Shown: positions 51,885-61,762, numbered from the stretch's first letter. The stretch is DNA of 64,000 bases from Clostridiales bacterium (GCA_022508505.1 JAFLVC010000004.1:1-64000); one strand, 5' to 3'. Notes: generated from the sequence alone by a model not told the origin. Program-made: numbers and translations.

Positions 51885-52649
51885 TTACAGACCGTATATT
51901 TTTTTACAGATCAGCTGTTTTATGCGGAACGGCATCAAGCGGTATATACAGAGTTCGAGCTTGTTTTTGAACCCAATCGTGACGGCGGCGGGATAATCGC
52001 CGTCGATGAGCTTTACGAGTTGGTCGGACACCTTGTCTGCGGTGTAGCCCGTCTGCTCTATCTTGATGAGCGCGTCGGAAGCGGACTTTAACGCTTCGTC
52101 GTAATCGCCGCAGTCGGTGTATATCTTGCGCTTGAAAGAAAAGCGCGTCTTTGTCCCGCCAATGACCGCGACCGTCGCCGTCACATTGTCCGTTTCGAGG
52201 TTGACTGCGCTCGCCAGCTGCATTAGCGCCGCCTTACTCGCCGAGTAGAACGAGTCGAACGCGATCGGTACGACGCCGCCCATCGAGCCGAGGTATATTA
52301 TTCGGCCCGCACCGCTTTGCCGCAGAAGGGGCATGGCGAGTTTTGTCGCTTCGACCGCGCCGAGTAGATTTGTGTCGAAAAGTTTACGGTAATCGGAAGT
52401 TTCGACATATTCTATGGGAGCTGCGAGCGACATTCCCGCGCAGTAGACGAGGGCGTCCGCCTTTTGAAGCTTGGAAAAGGCGGCGGATAAATCTTCTGGT
52501 GCGCACACGTCGGCTATGTAGTTTTTTACGCCCGCGACGGGACACGCCGAGCGCGATATAACGGTCAGCTCGCGGTTTTGCAGTTTTTGGCACAGCGACA
52601 ACCCGATGCCCGACGAGCCGCCGACGATGATTATGTTGTTTCTTGTCAT
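51885..52649 (-). CDS. Short-chain dehydrogenase/reductase
   Basis: A 254-residue SDR (from the ATG at 52649) with the nucleotide-binding motif VGGSSGIGLSLC near the N-terminus, a Rossmann core, catalytic YSASKAALM (near residue 144) and the SMGGVVP segment. The tail is charged and basic, ending LICKKIYGL. The cofactor preference and substrate are not clear. A TTG at 52670 would extend it by seven residues and sits eight bases after a TATAAT box, so that start is possible as well. Confidence 0.82.
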   Translation of the reverse strand: MTRNNIIIVGGSSGIGLSLCQKLQNRELTVISRSACPVAGVKNYIADVCAPEDLSAAFSKLQKADALVYCAGMSLAAPIEYVETSDYRKLFDTNLLGAVEATKLAMPLLRQSGAGRIIYLGSMGGVVPIAFDSFYSASKAALMQLASAVNLETDNVTATVAVIGGTKTRFSFKRKIYTDCGDYDEALKSASDALIKIEQTGYTADKVSDQLVKLIDGDYPAAVTIGFKNKLELCIYRLMPFRIKQLICKKIYGL

Positions 52650-52774
52650 ATCGGTAGTGTGTGCAGACAAAAGATTGCATTATACACGGTGATTATGCAT
52701 AAAAAGATTGATTTAATAAAAGAGCAGTGTTATACTATTAGATAGAAAAGAACGGCTAAAGGAGTTTTCGGAGT

Positions 52775-54316
52775 ATGGGTAACAATTGGCTTAAAAGCGC
52801 GGTGTTTTACGAGATATATCCCAACTCGTTCATGGACACGAACGGCGACGGTTACGGCGATTTGAAGGGCATAACCTCTAAGCTCGACTATGTTAAATCG
52901 CTGGGCGCGAACGCTATTTGGCTCAATCCGCATTACGATTCGCCGTTCATGGACGGCGGCTACGACGTCAGGGACTTTTTTAAGGTTTCGCCGCGGTTCG
53001 GCACCGAGGAGGACTTCGACGAGTTTATAAGAATGGCGCACTCCAAGGGCATCAAGGTTATTCTCGACCTCGTCGCCGGCCACACGTCCGAGCAAAACCC
53101 CGACTTTTTGCGTAGCGCCGAGCCCACCGAAAACGAGATGTACGACAGGTTTATCTGGACAAGAGGCGAGTGGGATTTTCCGCAGGGCTTTAAGGCTATC
53201 GGCGGCAGGCACAACCGCAAGGGCAATTACATAGTCAACTTCTATTCGACGCAGCCGTCACTCAACTACGGCTTTAATAAAATCGACGAGCCGAGCTGGC
53301 AGATGTCGTACAAATCGGAAGCGGCGCTCAAAACTCGCGAGTGGCTTAAGAGCGTCATGAGGTTTTGGCTTGACCGCGGAGCGGACGGCTTCCGCGTCGA
53401 TATGGCAGATTCGCTCGTCAAAAACGACGGCGATTGGGGAGAAAAACCGGCTACGAGCGAGCTGTGGCAAGACGTTCGCGCTATGCTGGATAAAGAATAT
53501 CCCGACGCGGTGCTCATTTCCGAGTGGTCCAATCCGCAGGCGATACGCGCGGGGTTCCACGCCGACTTTATGCTCGACCACTGGGGCAATCCCTACAACC
53601 TGTTGGTTCGCGGCGAGGAAGCGCCCGACGGGCACAGCTATTTCGACATCAAGGGAAGCGGCGACGCGGCTAAGTTTGCAAAGGGCTTTACCGAGTGGTA
53701 CGACCAAATAAAAGACGACGGGTACCTCGCAATCATAAGCTGTAATCACGACACGCCGCGCCTTGCGCCGATCTATTCGCACGACCAATTGAAGCTCATA
53801 TACGCGACGCTGTTTACTCTGCCCGGCGTCCCGTTCATTTACTACGGCGACGAGATCGGCATGAAGTATATAAAAGACCTGCCGTCCGTCGAGTGCGGCT
53901 TTGCGCGAACGGGCTCGCGCACGCCCATGCAATGGAGCACAGACAAAAACGCCGGCTTTTCGACGGCTGAAAAGACATTCCTCCCGACCGAGATTGATAA
54001 GAATATCAACGTCGAGGCGCAGCAGAAGGACAAGAAGTCGCTCTTAAACTTTGTGAAATCGCTGTTGGCTTTCCGCAAGAGCCGCGAGGAGTTTACCTCG
54101 CGCGACTTTGAAATCGTCCACGCCGTAGGTAGCGAGCCGCTTTGCTACAAGCGCGGAAACCTACTTTGTATCGTCAATCCGCTCTCTTCCAAGGGCAGCG
54201 TCAACATAGTCGTCCCGCCTAAGTCGAAGGAGCTGTTTTCGGAGGGGAAGGCGGCCAAAATCAAAAAGGACGGCATAGACGTTCCGCCGCTTTCGTTTAC
54301 GGTGTTTGAAGTATAA
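52775..54316 (+). CDS. GH13 alpha-glucosidase/oligo-1,6-glucosidase
   Basis: A 513-residue alpha-amylase-family enzyme. The conserved regions are clear: FYEIYPNSFMDTNGDGYGDL at the N-terminus (about residues 11-30), GFRVDMAD with the nucleophile D209, ISEWSNP with acid/base E250, and NHDTPR with D326, all in the usual order. The C-terminal beta domain is short. No signal peptide, so it acts in the cytosol on imported oligosaccharides. AAAGGAG is well placed for the ATG at 52775. Its terminator is at 54332. Confidence 0.93.
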   Translation: MGNNWLKSAVFYEIYPNSFMDTNGDGYGDLKGITSKLDYVKSLGANAIWLNPHYDSPFMDGGYDVRDFFKVSPRFGTEEDFDEFIRMAHSKGIKVILDLVAGHTSEQNPDFLRSAEPTENEMYDRFIWTRGEWDFPQGFKAIGGRHNRKGNYIVNFYSTQPSLNYGFNKIDEPSWQMSYKSEAALKTREWLKSVMRFWLDRGADGFRVDMADSLVKNDGDWGEKPATSELWQDVRAMLDKEYPDAVLISEWSNPQAIRAGFHADFMLDHWGNPYNLLVRGEEAPDGHSYFDIKGSGDAAKFAKGFTEWYDQIKDDGYLAIISCNHDTPRLAPIYSHDQLKLIYATLFTLPGVPFIYYGDEIGMKYIKDLPSVECGFARTGSRTPMQWSTDKNAGFSTAEKTFLPTEIDKNINVEAQQKDKKSLLNFVKSLLAFRKSREEFTSRDFEIVHAVGSEPLCYKRGNLLCIVNPLSSKGSVNIVVPPKSKELFSEGKAAKIKKDGIDVPPLSFTVFEV

Positions 54317-54331
54317 AATCTAACTGTTTTG

Positions 54332-54365
54332 CCGCCGCTCGTAGGTCATACGGACGGCGGTTTTT
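54332..54365 (+). terminator. Terminator after the GH13 gene
   Basis: CCGCCG (54332-54337) pairs with CGGCGG (54355-54360), followed by T5. Confidence 0.8.
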
Positions 54366-54368
54366 AAA

Positions 54369-54409
54369 TTGACAATGCCGCTTAGGTTTGGTATAATCAT
54401 AATAAGGAG
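54369..54409 (+). promoter_or_regulatory. pepF-type promoter with RBS at the very 5' end
   Basis: TTGACA (54369-54374), 17 bp, TATAAT (54392-54397). Predicted transcription start 54404, exactly at the start of AAGGAG (54404-54409). The ribosome binding site would thus be the first bases of the mRNA. Confidence 0.65.
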
Positions 54410-54411
54410 AT

Positions 54412-56112
54412 ATGCCTGTTATGGTTACTAAGATTAAGGATATTAAATACGAACGCGTCGACATTGCAAAAATGGTCGAGGCGACCAAAAAGGCGACGGC
54501 GGCCGTCAAAAACGCTGCGAGCGCGGAGGAGATTGTTAGTATCCGAGACGGACTGAACCGTCAAAGCCGCAAGGTGTCGACCATGTGCACGCTCGTGTAT
54601 TGGCGGCACACGCTCGACGTCAACGACAAGTTCTACACCGCCGAGCAGGACTACTACGACGAAAACCTGCCCGCGCTCTGGGCGGAAGGCGCGGAGTTCG
54701 GCAGGGCTGTTGTCGAGTCGAAACATGCGGCTGAGCTCGAAAAGCTACTTAACCCGCTCATTCTTCAAAACATTCGCGCGTCCGTGCGAGTCATGGATTC
54801 CCGCATAGTCGACGACCGCGTGGAAGAAAACAGGCTTGTTACCGAGTACGACAAGCTCATGGCGACGCTGTCCTTCCCGTGGGAGGGCAAGGGCGTTCCC
54901 ATCAGCACGATGTTCCGCTACTGCAAGGACAAAGACCGCGCAGTGCGCAAAAAGGCGTTCGAGACGATAGGCAAGACGCTCGAGAGCGTTTCGGACAAGC
55001 TGGACGAACTTTACGACAAGCTCGTCAAGGTGCGCGACCGCATGGCCAAAAAGATGGGCTTCAAGAGCTTTGTCGAGATGGGCGACCTTCGCATAGGCCA
55101 CGTTGCCTACGGCAGAAAGGAAATCGGGGTGTTTAGAAACTCCGTGCTCCGTGACGTCGTGCCCACGCTCGCGCGGCTCAAAAAGTCGCTGGCAGATTCG
55201 CTCGGCATAGATCATGTTCACCTCTACGACAACGACAACTACGTAGCGGGCGGCAATATCGATCCCGAGGGTGACGCAGAAAAGCTCGTTGCTGCGGCGC
55301 AAAAGATGTACGACGACATGCACCCCGCGCTCGGAAGCTTTTTCAATCAGCTTTGCGAGGCGGAGGCGATCGATTACGTCGCGCGCGACGGCAAGTCGCC
55401 CGGCGGCTACTGCGATATCTTGACCGACTTCGGTCAGCCTATAATCTTTGCCAACTTCAACGGCACGATGGACGACGTGGGAGTGCTTACGCACGAGTTT
55501 GGACACGCGTACGCCTTTAAGCGCGCGCACGACAACGACGTCGACGACGACCTCGGCGTGGGCGGCATGGAAACCGCCGAAACGCACTCCATGAGCATGG
55601 AAGCGCTTTGCAACAAGTACAACGACCTGTTCTACGGCAAGCGCGCCGATGATGCGACATATCAGCAGATTTTCGACGCGTTCAACTTCCTCGCGTACGG
55701 CGTGATTGTCGACTACTTCCAAGAGCTCGTTTACGACAAGCCCGATATGACGCCGTCGGAGCGCAAGGCGCTGTGGATTAAGCTCGAAGGGCAGTTCCGG
55801 CCTTACGTCGATATGTCGGATATTCCGTACATCAGTATCGGCGGCAGGTGGCAGTACCAAAAGCATATTTACGAAGTGCCGTTCTACTATATCGATTACT
55901 GCCTGTCGACCTGCTTGGCGCTGCAGTTCGGCGAGCTCGCGGCAAAGGACCACGGCGAGGCGCTGTCCCGCTACATGACATTCGTCGAGGCGGGCGGAAC
56001 AAAGACAATCGACACTCTCGCGCATGAGGCGGGGTTCTTCAGCCCATTCGACGACGGCGCGCTCAAAAAGCTGTGCGCTGACGTCGAGGCGCACCTAAAA
56101 GCATTGGAGTAA
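54412..56112 (+). CDS. Oligoendopeptidase of the M3 family (PepF-like)
   Basis: A 566-residue cytosolic zinc peptidase that degrades medium-length peptides. The zinc site HEFGH is at residues 361-365, with the third ligand Glu downstream in METAETHSMSMEA. The surrounding VGVLTHEFGHAYAFK is typical of the M3B oligoendopeptidases. It may start at 54412 or at the ATG at 54421, which has a better RBS spacing. A gene follows immediately after the stop codon. Confidence 0.92.
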   Translation: MPVMVTKIKDIKYERVDIAKMVEATKKATAAVKNAASAEEIVSIRDGLNRQSRKVSTMCTLVYWRHTLDVNDKFYTAEQDYYDENLPALWAEGAEFGRAVVESKHAAELEKLLNPLILQNIRASVRVMDSRIVDDRVEENRLVTEYDKLMATLSFPWEGKGVPISTMFRYCKDKDRAVRKKAFETIGKTLESVSDKLDELYDKLVKVRDRMAKKMGFKSFVEMGDLRIGHVAYGRKEIGVFRNSVLRDVVPTLARLKKSLADSLGIDHVHLYDNDNYVAGGNIDPEGDAEKLVAAAQKMYDDMHPALGSFFNQLCEAEAIDYVARDGKSPGGYCDILTDFGQPIIFANFNGTMDDVGVLTHEFGHAYAFKRAHDNDVDDDLGVGGMETAETHSMSMEALCNKYNDLFYGKRADDATYQQIFDAFNFLAYGVIVDYFQELVYDKPDMTPSERKALWIKLEGQFRPYVDMSDIPYISIGGRWQYQKHIYEVPFYYIDYCLSTCLALQFGELAAKDHGEALSRYMTFVEAGGTKTIDTLAHEAGFFSPFDDGALKKLCADVEAHLKALE

Positions 56113-56787
56113 ATGGCGGGCGGCAGGAAAAAACTCGACAGCTACGTAATAGAGACCGTCGAGCACAACGGTAAGCCAAAAAACGTGTCGGTGTACATCG
56201 GCAAGCTTTTTGCTTACGACAGCCCCAAGCTCGCGCTGCGCATTAGGATTTTCCTGTGCGTTATCGGTTTTTATCTCGTCGCGACATTTTTTGCGTGCGG
56301 GTTTTCGGCATTCCACAACAACGTGCTGTACGTGCTCATTCCCTTCGTAGTTTTGGTGGTGACGGCATTCCTGTACGTTTTGAGCGTGATCTACCTCATG
56401 TCGTACGGCGTGCTCGTCAAGGAATGCGACTTCGGAAAAACGATTGAAAGAATGCGCCCCGTGCTCATCATTCACGCCGTGTGCTCTGCCGTGTGCGCGG
56501 TGGGCGACGTGTTTTTCGTCGCGTTCGATCCAGCGTATTCGAGCATGATTCACGAGAGCGTGTTTATCGTGTTCAGCGCGCTCGGCTGCCTCGCGGCGAT
56601 TGTCGGCGCGTGTGCCGTAAAGCTTTTGAAGTTCCACGAGGTGGAAAACCCCGAGACCGCGCGCATAGAGAAAAAGCGCGAGGAGCAAAAGGAGTTCGAC
56701 CTCTTGCTTGAACTCGAGCGCAAGGAGAAAATCAAAGCGCAGTCCAAGGCGGCAAACGACGCGCGGAAGAAAAAGAAGAGGAAGTAA
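56113..56787 (+). CDS. Membrane protein with basic tail, unknown
   Basis: A 224-residue protein starting right after the PepF stop. About four membrane helices (residues 44-62, 72-97, 115-135, 148-175) are followed by a strongly charged C-terminal coiled coil, rich in Glu and Lys and ending in a KKKKRK-type cluster. No motif was recognised. Likely coexpressed with pepF. Confidence 0.6.
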   Translation: MAGGRKKLDSYVIETVEHNGKPKNVSVYIGKLFAYDSPKLALRIRIFLCVIGFYLVATFFACGFSAFHNNVLYVLIPFVVLVVTAFLYVLSVIYLMSYGVLVKECDFGKTIERMRPVLIIHAVCSAVCAVGDVFFVAFDPAYSSMIHESVFIVFSALGCLAAIVGACAVKLLKFHEVENPETARIEKKREEQKEFDLLLELERKEKIKAQSKAANDARKKKKRK

Positions 56788-56867
56788 ATTCCGTCGTCGT
56801 GTGTTAACTTCCATAGGTATTATTTGTTACACCCGACCAATTGCAAATATATTATTAAGGATTGATT

Positions 56868-57731
56868 ATGGAAAAGAAAGACATTCTCGATATAAGCGGA
56901 AAAACGTTTTTGCGGCTGCCGTTTGTCGACACCTCGATAGCTCTCCGCGTTCGCGATATAGACGATATTGCCGCGGTAAAGAGTAAGCTCGAAAAACTGT
57001 ACGGCGGTGATTTTACCGTAACAGTCGACGGAAAGGCGCAAAAGGTTTGCGATATTTCCGAGGCGGCGGTAATTGAAGCCGATGCGCTTCCCGACTTTGA
57101 CAAGGCGAGGTACAACGTCATCGACGCCGAGCGCGTGATTGAAAGGCTCATGCGAAAGCCGGACGGCTGTCCGTGGGACAGCGTGCAGACGCACGAGAGC
57201 ATTCGTATCAACATGATAGAAGAGGCTTACGAGGCGGTCGACGCGATAGATTCTCACGACTTAGACAACATGCAAGAGGAATTCGGCGACGTGCTCTTAC
57301 AGTCGCTCTTGCAGTCGGCAATCGCGCGGCGCGAGGGCGAGTTCGACTTCGACGACGTGTGCGACGGGCTGTGCAAAAAGCTTATAGGCCGCCACACCTT
57401 TATATTCGGCTCGGACAGTGCGACGAGCGCGGACGACGCGCTCAAGCTGTGGGACAAAAACAAGTCGGTCGAAAAGCATTATAATAACGTGAAAACTCAG
57501 CTCGAAAATATGCCTAAAGCGTTCCCGTCGCTACTTCGCTGTCAGAAGGCGCACAAAAAAATCAAGAAGGCGGGCGGCGTTGTAAATCCCGAAGCCGATT
57601 TAAAAACCGCGCTCAAAAACAATGACTACGCCCAAGCGATCTGCGCTTGCGCGGCGCTGCTTTCCGACGAGGGCAAGGACGCCGAGGTTGAGCTCAACAA
57701 AATAGTGCGCGACAAGATAGAAAAGTTATGA
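56868..57731 (+). CDS. mazG: MazG nucleoside triphosphate pyrophosphohydrolase
   Basis: A 287-residue protein with an N-terminal 85-residue extension and a MazG domain from about residue 90. Conserved segments are CPWDSVQTHESI, metal-binding EEAYEAVDAI and EEFGDVLLQ, and RHTFIFG, as in full-length MazG that removes noncanonical dNTPs. AAGGATTGATT precedes the ATG at 56868. It overlaps dusB by four bases. Confidence 0.9.
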   Translation: MEKKDILDISGKTFLRLPFVDTSIALRVRDIDDIAAVKSKLEKLYGGDFTVTVDGKAQKVCDISEAAVIEADALPDFDKARYNVIDAERVIERLMRKPDGCPWDSVQTHESIRINMIEEAYEAVDAIDSHDLDNMQEEFGDVLLQSLLQSAIARREGEFDFDDVCDGLCKKLIGRHTFIFGSDSATSADDALKLWDKNKSVEKHYNNVKTQLENMPKAFPSLLRCQKAHKKIKKAGGVVNPEADLKTALKNNDYAQAICACAALLSDEGKDAEVELNKIVRDKIEKL

Positions 57732-58657
57732 GCTCCGTCCGCGACAAAACCGTGCGCTTGGGCGAGCACGCCGTGACGGGGTTGTGGCTCGCGCCCATGG
57801 CGGGTTATACCGACGTGGCGTTCCGTAAGCTTGCAAAAGAGTATGGCGCGGCGCTCACCGTAACCGAAATGGTGTCGGTGCGGGGGCTTGTGCGCGGCAA
57901 CGAGGCGACCGAGTTTTTGCTCAAAACAACCGATATCGAAAAACCGTCGTGCGTTCAGCTCTTCGGGAACAACCCCGAGGAGTTTTTCCGCGCCGCGAAA
58001 ATTCTCGACTGCGACGTCATAGACATAAACATGGGTTGTCCCATGCCCAAGATCGTAAAAAACGGCGACGGTTCGGCGCTTCTCGACAGTCCTTCGCTTG
58101 CGGGCGATATCGTGCGCGCGACAATCGACGGAAGCGGAAAGCCGGTGACGGTCAAGACGCGGCTTGGGCGGCGCATGGGCGAGCTTACCGCAGACAAGCT
58201 TATAGAGTGCGTCGAAAAGGCGGGGGCGGCCGCAGTTACCCTTCACGGCAGATACGCCGAACAGCGCTATGCGGGAGTGTCCGACAGGGCGGCGTGCGCG
58301 GAAATAGCAAAGCGGCACGGCGTTCCCATTGTGTACAACGGCGATATTTGCGCGGAGGACATTAACGGGGATTTCGACTGCTTCGGGGCGGTCGCCGTGG
58401 GGCGTGCGGCGCTTTCCGATATAGGCATATTCTCGGGCGTGTCCGCAAACCCTTTCGACGTAGCTATTCGGCATATAGAGCTACTCAAAAAGCATTTCGA
58501 CGGGCGGTACGCAGTCAATCAGGCGCGAAAGTTTTTCGTCCACTACTTTAAGAGCATGCGCGGCGGAAAGAGCATTCGCGCCGCCGTAAACTCCGCGACT
58601 TGTCCCGACGAGGTTATCGATATTTTGTTAGAAAGTAGGCAGAAAATCTGTTTATAA
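57728..58657 (+). CDS. dusB: tRNA-dihydrouridine synthase
   Basis: A 309-residue FMN-dependent reductase that converts uridine to dihydrouridine in tRNA D-loops. LAPMAGYTDVAFR near the N-terminus, QLFGNNPEEF, INMGCPMPKIVKNG (active-site Cys C104), and VAVGRAAL near the FMN phosphate site are all present. The active-site pattern matches DusB-type enzymes. ATG overlaps the mazG stop. The mazG-dusB pair forms an operon. Confidence 0.93.
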   Translation: MSSVRDKTVRLGEHAVTGLWLAPMAGYTDVAFRKLAKEYGAALTVTEMVSVRGLVRGNEATEFLLKTTDIEKPSCVQLFGNNPEEFFRAAKILDCDVIDINMGCPMPKIVKNGDGSALLDSPSLAGDIVRATIDGSGKPVTVKTRLGRRMGELTADKLIECVEKAGAAAVTLHGRYAEQRYAGVSDRAACAEIAKRHGVPIVYNGDICAEDINGDFDCFGAVAVGRAALSDIGIFSGVSANPFDVAIRHIELLKKHFDGRYAVNQARKFFVHYFKSMRGGKSIRAAVNSATCPDEVIDILLESRQKICL

Positions 58658-58681
58658 TGAAAAAGACATGAAGGAGTTACA

Positions 58682-59269
58682 ATGAAACGAACTCATTTGC
58701 AGCCTACACATAAAGACGTGTTTTTTGTTATGGATAATGTACGACACGGTTCACCGCGTGTCATATATCTCATTTTTTTCGGAATAACTATACCGTGTGG
58801 GATAGGTGATTTAATTATGGCGGCTGTCCTTATAGCAAATGCGGTAGATAAATGGGGAATTGGACAAGACGCTATTATAGCACTTATTGTATTGATTGGT
58901 ATTTGTGCATTATTTATTGCATTTGCAGTGTGGTTATTAGTAAAAAATGTGAAGCTCTACAAACAAATTGACGAATGGCTGAATGATGCTATTGAAGTAA
59001 GAGCAAGCGTTCGTGCAAAAGGCAACCGAAATGTTGAATCAATTTACTTAGCGAATAATGTTTTTGAAATAACGTTACATTTACCCGACGGCGACACGAT
59101 AAGAACATCGTCGGTCGATAAAACTGTCAGCGATAATAACGGGTGGTTGTATCGTTATGATGGTAAGGATACATCGGTATTTTACTCCGCATTTAATGAC
59201 AAGATAATGTTTGCAAATAGCAAATACATAAAGAATAAAAACGAAACATTGAACAACTTAAATTCTTAA
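58682..59269 (+). CDS. Two-helix membrane protein, AT-rich
   Basis: A 195-residue protein with two membrane helices (residues 27-51 and 62-88) and a soluble beta-rich C-terminal domain ending in an Asn-rich tail. It has no recognised motif. GAAGGAG sits seven bases before the ATG. Its base composition and codon choice are markedly more AT-rich than dusB and the next gene, so it is probably foreign. Topology resembles the 26684 and 2131 products. Confidence 0.6.
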   Translation: MKRTHLQPTHKDVFFVMDNVRHGSPRVIYLIFFGITIPCGIGDLIMAAVLIANAVDKWGIGQDAIIALIVLIGICALFIAFAVWLLVKNVKLYKQIDEWLNDAIEVRASVRAKGNRNVESIYLANNVFEITLHLPDGDTIRTSSVDKTVSDNNGWLYRYDGKDTSVFYSAFNDKIMFANSKYIKNKNETLNNLNS

Positions 59270-59364
59270 AATCTGTTATATAAGAGTTGCGAGCGCAGGG
59301 CTTGACAAAGTTTTTTCTCTTAGCTATAATTTTAAAAACCAATTAAGGAGTTGTTAAAGGTATC

Positions 59365-59883
59365 ATGGAAGGAAACAAGATAAACGCAAAAATAGAGTTC
59401 GCCGACGGCGGCGTAATCAATCTCGAGCTTTACCCCGACATTGCGCCGATATCTGTCGCAAACTTCGTAGCGCTCGCCAAAGCGCATTTTTACGACGGGC
59501 TGTGCTTTCACCGCGTGATCGACGGCTTTATGATTCAGGGCGGCGGGTTCGTTTTCGACAACAACCGCGGGCTCATTCAAAAGCAGGCGAATCCCATTAA
59601 GGGCGAGTTCCGCTCCAATGGCGTAAACAATCCGCTTCGTCACGACAAGGGCGTTATTTCCATGGCTCGGACGCCCGACAAGAACAGCGCGTCGTCGCAG
59701 TTCTTTATCTGCGTTGCCGACGCGCACTTTCTCGACGGCGAATATGCTGCGTTTGGGCGTTGCGCCGACGAGGAGAGCGTCAAAACCGCCGTCCGCTACG
59801 GCAAGGCCAAGACGGGTACATGGCAGCATTTTTCTGACATGCCGTTCAATCCCATCGTCATTAAGAGCATAACGGTAGAATAA
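59365..59883 (+). CDS. Peptidyl-prolyl cis-trans isomerase (cyclophilin)
   Basis: A 172-residue single-domain cyclophilin that accelerates proline isomerisation during folding. FHRVIDGFMIQGGG (near residue 51, with the catalytic Arg) and SMARTPDKNSASSQFFICV (near 97-115) are signature segments. No signal peptide, so it is cytosolic. A GGAGTTGTTAAAGG element precedes the ATG at 59365. Monocistronic. Confidence 0.93.
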   Translation: MEGNKINAKIEFADGGVINLELYPDIAPISVANFVALAKAHFYDGLCFHRVIDGFMIQGGGFVFDNNRGLIQKQANPIKGEFRSNGVNNPLRHDKGVISMARTPDKNSASSQFFICVADAHFLDGEYAAFGRCADEESVKTAVRYGKAKTGTWQHFSDMPFNPIVIKSITVE

Positions 59884-60015
59884 ATCGGAGCGGCAATGCC
59901 CGCAAAAACGCCGATCGGCGCATAAAAAAATTCAAAAGCTATTGACTATTTTGTTTTTGTTTGCTAAAATATATCATCATCGTGGTATTGAAAAATTTAC
60001 GCACGGAGGTAAAAT

Positions 60016-61158
60016 ATGAATAAGAAATTCGTACCGATTACGTTGGCTGTTGCCTGCGCGTTTTCTTCGGCGTTCGCGCTTGCCGCTTGCGGAGGCGACG
60101 ACGAAGAGAAGTTCCATTCGGAGGCGCAGTGGAAGGCGGCGTTTGACGCGGAGTTGGGGAGCAAAGACTATCGGCTGACGCAAGACTATTACTACGAGGA
60201 CGAAGACAGTAGCGGATATAGAACTTTCGAGACGGTGTACTACGACGGCAATAACGAGATTTACCGTATCGACCGCAACAACGGTGTCGAGAGCGCCTCA
60301 TCCGTCGTTTATGTCAAGCATAACTCGCGCTATTATACGGTGCCGGACGGCACGTTCGGCGAGCCCGTTCAAAAGACGCAGTTCGACAGCTTTGTCCAAA
60401 CGATGGACAGCGAGTACGACTCGCTCGTCAATCTGCTCCTCGATCAGTACCGCGGCAGCTATAATAAATTCCAAATCCTCGGAAGCGGCTCTACCAGCGA
60501 CAACACCGGGACGGTCAACTATCACAACTACTATCTCAAGAACTCTAAGTTCACCGTTCACGGCACGGTGTCGGACGGCGAGGGCGGGATAAAAGAGGAA
60601 GACATCGTGTACTCGGTAGAGTATGTGACGGTGAAGATACGAGATGACACCGACAACATTTACCAAGTGCTGTTGGAAGGGATAACCAGCAAGTACACCG
60701 AAGGCAAGCTATTTTTTACCTATAATCCGGGGTCCGATGCCGAGAGCACGGTCGAATATGTTCAATACCCCGAGGTGTACGGTCAAACCTATGAGTTCTT
60801 TAACATAGATATCGACTATTCCGCTATACCAGAGGAAAAGCGTGAAGCCGTCACCACCATCGACGGCGCTATAACAGACGCCTGCCGTGACAAGCGAATA
60901 AGCTGCGATGCAAACGGCAAGCTCGATACCGATTTAGTCATCGACGGAACCGATCTTTCCAAGTTCAAGATTACGGACGATAACGGTCAGCTCACCATAA
61001 CCGACGGCGAAGTCTCCTTTGCCGGCGTGTGCAGGATAGACAGCGACATGGGTATGGTAGTTGTGGAGTTTTCCAATCCGGTCTATGTAGCGGGCGCAGG
61101 CGATTACTATCCGTTTAAGTTTATATTCAGACTGATTCCTCATGAATATTTAGACTAA
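60016..61158 (+). CDS. Lipoprotein of unknown function
   Basis: A 380-residue secreted lipoprotein: signal sequence, lipobox ALAAC with modified Cys at residue 25, then an acidic GGDDEEKF spacer. The mature domain is rich in Tyr, Asp and Ser with no recognised fold. ACGGAGG precedes the ATG at 60016. A strong terminator follows (61186-61215). Its role is likely at the cell surface. Confidence 0.7.
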   Translation: MNKKFVPITLAVACAFSSAFALAACGGDDEEKFHSEAQWKAAFDAELGSKDYRLTQDYYYEDEDSSGYRTFETVYYDGNNEIYRIDRNNGVESASSVVYVKHNSRYYTVPDGTFGEPVQKTQFDSFVQTMDSEYDSLVNLLLDQYRGSYNKFQILGSGSTSDNTGTVNYHNYYLKNSKFTVHGTVSDGEGGIKEEDIVYSVEYVTVKIRDDTDNIYQVLLEGITSKYTEGKLFFTYNPGSDAESTVEYVQYPEVYGQTYEFFNIDIDYSAIPEEKREAVTTIDGAITDACRDKRISCDANGKLDTDLVIDGTDLSKFKITDDNGQLTITDGEVSFAGVCRIDSDMGMVVVEFSNPVYVAGAGDYYPFKFIFRLIPHEYLD

Positions 61159-61185
61159 TCTCGGGAATAAAGTATGACAACAGAT

Positions 61186-61215
61186 AAAGCTCGCCGATAT
61201 GTACGGCGAGCTTTT
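61186..61215 (+). terminator. Terminator after the lipoprotein gene
   Basis: AAAGCTCGCCG (61186-61196) pairs with CGGCGAGCTTT (61204-61214), followed by T's. Confidence 0.88.
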
Positions 61216-61255
61216 TGTTTTGCGGTAATTATATGAAGCGCGGTGTTTCGGCGCT

Positions 61256-61762
61256 TTATCGAAGCTTGTAGCTGTCGACGACTTCGCCGACGAAAATTGT
61301 GTGCGGGCGAGGCGAGCCGAAAAGGTCGGGCACTTCTTTTTGAATGCTTTCGGGCGGGATAATCGCAATCACCTTGTATTCGACAATCAGTCCGCATTCG
61401 CCGAGCACGTACGCGTCGATTGAGCGCGCGCGTTTGGGGTGGAGGTTTAGCGTTTCGAACTTGTTGACCTTAAAGCCCGAAATGGTGTCGCACAGCGAAA
61501 TCTCGGTGCGCATATCGCGCGTAGGCGCCGGAATGTTGAGCGCGAAGCTCTTTGTTTCCTTGACTATCTTGTACGAGTACTTGGTGCTTCTTATGGGCAG
61601 GGAAAAGACCTGCCGTCCCCACATTTTGCCGATCTCGCCCCAATGCGTGACCATTATGTTTGGCGTGTCCAGCCCGCAGGTTACGAAAACGCCCGTCGAG
61701 CTTATCGCCGCCATGAGCGCCGCCGAGTCCTTGTCAGTCAAAATTTTCCCGCTTTCTTTCAT
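61256..61762 (-). CDS. Flavin reductase-like FMN-binding protein
   Basis: A 168-residue protein of the flavin reductase/FMN-binding split-barrel family: VFVTCGLDTPNIMVTHWGE near residue 25, SLPIRSTKYSY near 54, and a C-terminal HTIFVGEVVD strand. These proteins reduce or bind FMN in small electron-transfer steps. The frame is open far upstream but a promoter (TTGTTT 61797-61792, TATACT 61774-61769 on the minus strand) puts the transcription start exactly at the ATG at 61762, so that start is chosen; the mRNA would be leaderless. Confidence 0.85.
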   Translation of the reverse strand: MKESGKILTDKDSAALMAAISSTGVFVTCGLDTPNIMVTHWGEIGKMWGRQVFSLPIRSTKYSYKIVKETKSFALNIPAPTRDMRTEISLCDTISGFKVNKFETLNLHPKRARSIDAYVLGECGLIVEYKVIAIIPPESIQKEVPDLFGSPRPHTIFVGEVVDSYKLR

